The notes under the pieces were generated by a model, which was not told where the DNA came from, did not search any database, and saw only the letters and a program-made list of their open reading frames with translations. Shown piece by piece: positions 59,337-64,000 of a stretch of 64,000 nt of DNA (the first letter of the stretch is position 1; each line of letters starts with the position of its first letter). Source of the stretch: Cyclina sinensis (taxonomy: Eukaryota > Mollusca > Bivalvia > Venerida > Veneridae). The DNA is taken from contig JAAONU010000003.1 of the NCBI GenBank assembly GCA_012932295.1, positions 26,646,361 to 26,710,360 on the forward strand, in the 5' to 3' direction. Both the position numbers and the translations under genes were made by a program.

Positions 59337-61250
59337 ATTGTAGAAATTGAAGTGATTGACAAATGTCATTGGATGCTGAAGTTGGACATTACTCTAAAAA
59401 GTTATATATATGTTACGGAACTTGCAAATTCATAATCTGTTTGTTGACTCTTAAACACATGATTGTATTTTAGTAATTTGTGTGCTCAAATGAGATATAA
59501 AATTAATGTGCTTTGTCAGAACTGAGAAAGTATTTCATGGTTACTGTTAAATATAGACTCTAAAATTGTGTACGTTTTTTTTTCCAAAAGTGAACAAATA
59601 ATATTCTTATTTTTTGCAATATTTATGTTAAGATTTAAAGATTGATAAAAACATTGTACATTCAGTTCTGCGTTGAAAATTGAAAAGTATATTTTCTGAA
59701 TGTATATACTTTGTTTGATTGAAAAACCAACTTTACTGAGATGAAATATTCTTTTATATAAGAAAAAAAAAACAACAAAGCAGCCCAGCTGAATGCTATT
59801 AAACTAAATGTTAAGCTGCATTGCAAATTTAAACTTTGTCCGTAATTTAATTAAATGCATTTTTGATTAAAAAGATAATTTTTTCAAAGGTATCAATGCA
59901 ACATTACAAAAATGGATATGCTCTTTGAAATCAGTTTCTTAGTTAGTAGGAAATGGTAAGACAGTTTGTTTGCAATGCAGCTGATGTATATTTAGCTATT
60001 AGAATTAGGGTTGTACATTGAAATGCATATCATAATGTGAAATTGTCTCGTAAATCTCTGTTTCTATGGGATTTTAACCTTTAACCTTTTTAACCTGGGG
60101 AAGCTTGCAGTAAAACTACTGTCCTCATTAAAAAATAGAGATGAGTTACAAGGATTCTGATTGTCCCATGTGTTAGCAAGGTACAGTTGGGATAGGCCTG
60201 AAACTGACTTATGCTTTAGTGAAATCAATACAGAAACTGTTGTTTTTTTTCGGACTTAGGAATTCAACCTTTCTACTCTTTTGAAGGTATTGAAGTTATT
60301 TGTTTTGATGTGCATTTCAGATATGAAGGAATCATTTGTATAGTGGTTATGATATTATAGCAGTAAGGTAACAGCACCAGTGCTCCTTGTTACTAAAAAT
60401 AGATACTTACATTCTTGAATATCCCTAAAGTGTCATGGCTTTATTTACAAATGTTCGATTTTGCACAGACATTAATAGTGTTAAGATCATTGGAAGAACA
60501 TAATGATTTGTAGTTATGTCCTATGATGTAGCTTATGACAATAATATAGTCTGTGTCAGTATGACAATATTGGCTGTAAATGCTTCAAGCCTGAAATTGC
60601 ATATTTATGTTTCCTGATATTCTGGTTGTATCATGCAGAACTTTGTCCCTGTATTATACTTGGATAATTAATTTATCAGCAGTTAATTTGAAATAGACCT
60701 CATGTATATTTGGATTGTCTACTTACAAAGTAGGGGCTATTTATGTTGAATGATATTGAATTTACATATCCATGTGTTTATGGTGCCATATTATTTTTGA
60801 TGGTATATTTCATCTTGTGTCTTACCATGGTCGAAATATCATTTATTCATTAACATTGATAACATGGGGGATCACTTAATATTCAGTGTGAGAATAGAGT
60901 GTTGATAGAATTTTCAGGAATTCAGAAGGTTCTTCTTCATCGATATTGTTTTTTACCCTAGATTACATAGGAAAGGGATGTTACAAATAAAGAATAGTCT
61001 GACTTTGCCATTTTAAAAACAGATTCAGCTGAAAATTAATATAGCAGCTGAATGTTGAAATCTTAGCACGGTCATTTGGTATGAATGCTTTGTACACATT
61101 ATTGGCACAATACAATTCAATTTATTTTGAAACTGAAATGCATTAAAGTTGGCCATTAGTAAGAGTTTTTACTTCCATTAACTTATTCACACCATGTATT
61201 TGTATTGGGGTAATCTGCAATTATAACCATATAGAATTTTTTACAGAAAG

Positions 61251-61326
61251 AGGGGTTGGTGGGTGGTTGTGAGGTGGGGAGGGGGGCGCATGGAGACGGC
61301 AAGAGTTGGGATGGGGAGATGTGGGT
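61251..61326 (+). other. G-rich patch with G-quadruplex potential
   Basis: Several runs of three or more G within about 75 bases (GGGG, GGG, GGGG, GGGGGG, GGG, GGGG, GGG) in otherwise AT-rich DNA. One loop is long, so quadruplex folding is possible rather than certain. Confidence 0.5.
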
Positions 61327-64000
61327 ACCTCAAGTAGGTTCTGATTCTGAGGTATTTTATTTGTTCATTCTATTAAAATGACAGATCATTATATAAAATT
61401 ATCATCTTTACTCTACCTTTCATTTAGAGACACAATAAGCTGAGTGTTTGTGTGTATGTTTGCACTTATGTGTGTTTGAAAACATTTAGAATTGAAGTAT
61501 GTGAGATCATGAACTTTTAACTATGTTTTATAGTTTGAACTGAACTGACAATGTTTGTTGTGTGATGATGACAAAGGATGAAAAAATATTTAGTAAGAGA
61601 TAAAATACATGGACAGACTGTTATTTCAAAATGAGGTATTACAGTCATCTGGTAGTAAAAGTGTACATTTCAGGGTTTGCAAAAGTACAGTTACATGTAT
61701 TACCATAATTCATGTTGACCACCTTTTCTGTTTTTTATGTGTTGTGTTTAGATACTAATTGAAAAGATATTTTATTTATTTATTATGGAATTTATCTTGA
61801 ACATTTTTGCAACTTGACAAGTTGCAGGTTAGTGCTCATTCATTCCAGTTTTATATGCAATACTTACTTAACTAATAGTTTTCCTTTAAATGGGTACGTT
61901 AATATCCAATTATGATCTTTTATTCCTGTTTTATACATACTGTGATATCTCCATGCGTACCAAATATGTGTTGTATATTTTTACCAACCAATCTTGTGTT
62001 CAAAATTTATATTGATTATATGTTGTTGTGTTTTTCAAATTTTGAGCCATTTACACTCAAAATTTGTGTTTGAAGATTAGGTAATATTATTTTATTGTTA
62101 CTTTTTTACACTAACATGTACTTTGGTTTCAGGTGCTGAGGAATTAGCCAGGACAACCTCCCAGTTGTTTATTTACATGGCATGAGATTTATTTTATTGA
62201 ATGCATGTAATTCTTACAAACTGTTGATAAATATTTCATTTGTGATATGTATAAATTCTTTACAGGACACTGGTTAAGTTATGCAGGAATGTGTAAGGGG
62301 TTTAAATTTCTCATTATAACACATTTGGACAGTAGTTCTTAGTAAAGGAATTCCTGACTTAATAGTAGTAATCTATTCATTATCAGTGTATGGTTAAGAT
62401 GATGTATGGTGAAGATGCAGGTTTAAATTTTGGGTACATGTTAAATAGCTTTATTTTTTATTCCACTGTTATATATTTGTCACTCAGATTGTTATAACGG
62501 AAATCAGTTTGTGCTATTTTGAACTTTACGTGTTGCTAATTTGAACATAGCGTTATGTTTGAAGATGTGATTGCTGGCTTAGTTATCACTTAATGTGCCT
62601 GGCTGATGAACATGTGATAGCAATAATGTGTTTAAAACAGTCCCATATTGTGATATAACTGGTTTGTGAACTTAATTCCATCATGATAACTATGGTAACC
62701 AGTATTGTTACTCTATTAAGCAGCCCTACAGATTCAGATAGTTTCACAGGTCTTTACAAATGTCTTAGTGAAACTGCATATAGGCAGTTGTGTGTAAATT
62801 TGTGCAGTTAGATTATGAAATGAGTAATAAGACAACAATTGGATAACATTGAGATTTGTAGCTCACCTGTGCAAGGTGCTTGGGCTGAGCTTTTGTGACT
62901 GATCTTTTTTCATCATCAGCATTAGCTTACAAAAACCCTAGAGGTCACATTCTGTTGTGGTCAGAATATTTTCCTTTATTTTTTTAACTCTGGCTTTTAA
63001 TGTGACCAAAATCTAGGTGATTAGAATAGATAAAGATAAAACCAGTTGAACATAACCTAAAGCCATTTTATAGACCAAATCTTCTGGATATAGATGTGTT
63101 ACTGAATTTCAAATTAGGTGACATGGGGTCAACAACAAGGTTATCCAATTAAACAGAAGAAATATGTTGTGAATTCGAGATTTTTTTTCCGCAAAGCTCC
63201 ATACAGGATTTCAGTCTATTTTCTGTCAGTTAGGGATGTGCTACTTGGGTGAGCAATATAGGGTCATCATAGCTGTTACGATGGAAGTCATGTTTAAACA
63301 CATATTGATACATGTATCAGAACTTTACATGCATTGTTCCGTGATGTATTTGCTGGAAACATCATTATAGGAATAAAGTTAAAAGTAAAGGAACAGTAAC
63401 AAAAATGGGTTCAATAGCTTTAATGTCTATTAGAATTTGAGTATCGACTATGTTTTATGATTACATTGAGACATTGTGTTCATTGAAGAGCAAGGTTTTT
63501 CTTGAACCAAGGAGCATTTACTCAACGTATATGTAATGTTTGAATTGAAAGCCTGACCTCATACAAGTTAAGTGTAACTGTAGGTACTTAATGTGCAAAT
63601 ATTTTCATGATTGATAATTTTACCTGTTGATCATTCCACATTGTTTCGAAATTAACTACCTCATTTCATCTCAGGTTGAAGCTGTTAAATACAAATGCAT
63701 CAAATTACACAATATTGCCATTGTTATGTCACAATAAGGGAAACATTATTTTACACAGATGCATCCAAGTAAACAACGTAGTCAGATCTATATTACTTTA
63801 AGGCCAATTTTATGTTACATTAAGGCTAATTTCAATGTAAGACTGATGTATCAAAATATAATCAGGCCCAGATAATGTTATGCAGATGCATCAGATTGAA
63901 CAAGACCAGTTTTATGTTAGATTAAGGCCAACTTTTATGTTCAGCAGATGCATCAAACTACTGGTAAGTATTATTGTCAAATTACTGTTGGTTACTTCAC

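Larger units (their letters stand above)
57585..64000. other. CPSF6 3' UTR and downstream non-coding DNA
   Basis: 6.4 kb without a supportable ORF on either strand. AATAAA signals lie at 58132, 59269 and 59331. Possible 3' UTR intron signals are donors at 57605 and 57826 and acceptors ending 57929 and 62132. There is a T-rich tract at 58040-58090, a G-rich patch at 61251-61326 and a weak degenerate repeat with CAGATGCATC at 63756, 63883 and 63945. How far the CPSF6 transcript extends is not determinable. Confidence 0.6.

Overview
The window is AT-rich animal (metazoan) nuclear DNA. It has spliced genes with small exons and long introns, GT-AG splice sites, microsatellites, MITE-like elements and SINE-like relics. 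The dispersed repeats (AAAGGTCAAGGTCAC-type repeats, a SINE-like repeat ending near GGCGTTAAACCC, arrays ending in GGACGGACGG) look to me like those of a bivalve mollusc. That taxon call is an inference. Nothing prokaryotic is present.

Two loci are clear, both on the + strand. (1) About 5.7-31.4 kb: a secreted frizzled-related protein locus of the SFRP1/2/5 type. Six coding exons form two complete sets, each with a signal peptide plus ten-cysteine frizzled CRD exon (1A, 1B), a 78-nt linker exon (2A, 2B) and a netrin-like exon (3A, 3B). The sets are interleaved in the order 1A - 1B - 2A - 3A - 2B - 3B. All junctions are phase 1, so any CRD could be joined to either netrin module. (2) 40.95-57.58 kb: a gene for CPSF6, the 68-kDa subunit of cleavage factor Im. 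I reconstructed it as 15 coding exons, 1773 nt and 590 aa: acidic N-terminus, RRM, proline-rich middle, a conserved C-terminal block and an RS/RE/RD tail.

Region by region: 1-5.7 kb is intergenic; 5.7-31.4 kb is the SFRP locus with 7-12 kb introns holding microsatellites, tandem repeats, hairpins and several CRE palindromes; 31.4-40.9 kb is intergenic and repeat-rich (a degenerate ~155-bp array, a 173-bp x3 array, a TA-flanked foldback element, a tRNA-derived SINE); 40.95-57.6 kb is CPSF6; 57.6-64 kb is its probable 3' UTR and downstream sequence with several AATAAA signals and no coding ORF.

The SFRP products would act outside the cell, binding Wnt and Frizzled. CPSF6 acts in the nucleus in poly(A)-site choice. 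I see no functional link between the loci. The observations most worth following are the interleaved SFRP exon sets; repeated tandem duplications that copy the 3' splice site in CPSF6, including a six-copy 34-bp array whose upstream acceptors all lead straight to a stop; a pair of related CPSF6 microexons; and two 440-bp elements in inverted orientation flanking CPSF6 exons 2-9.
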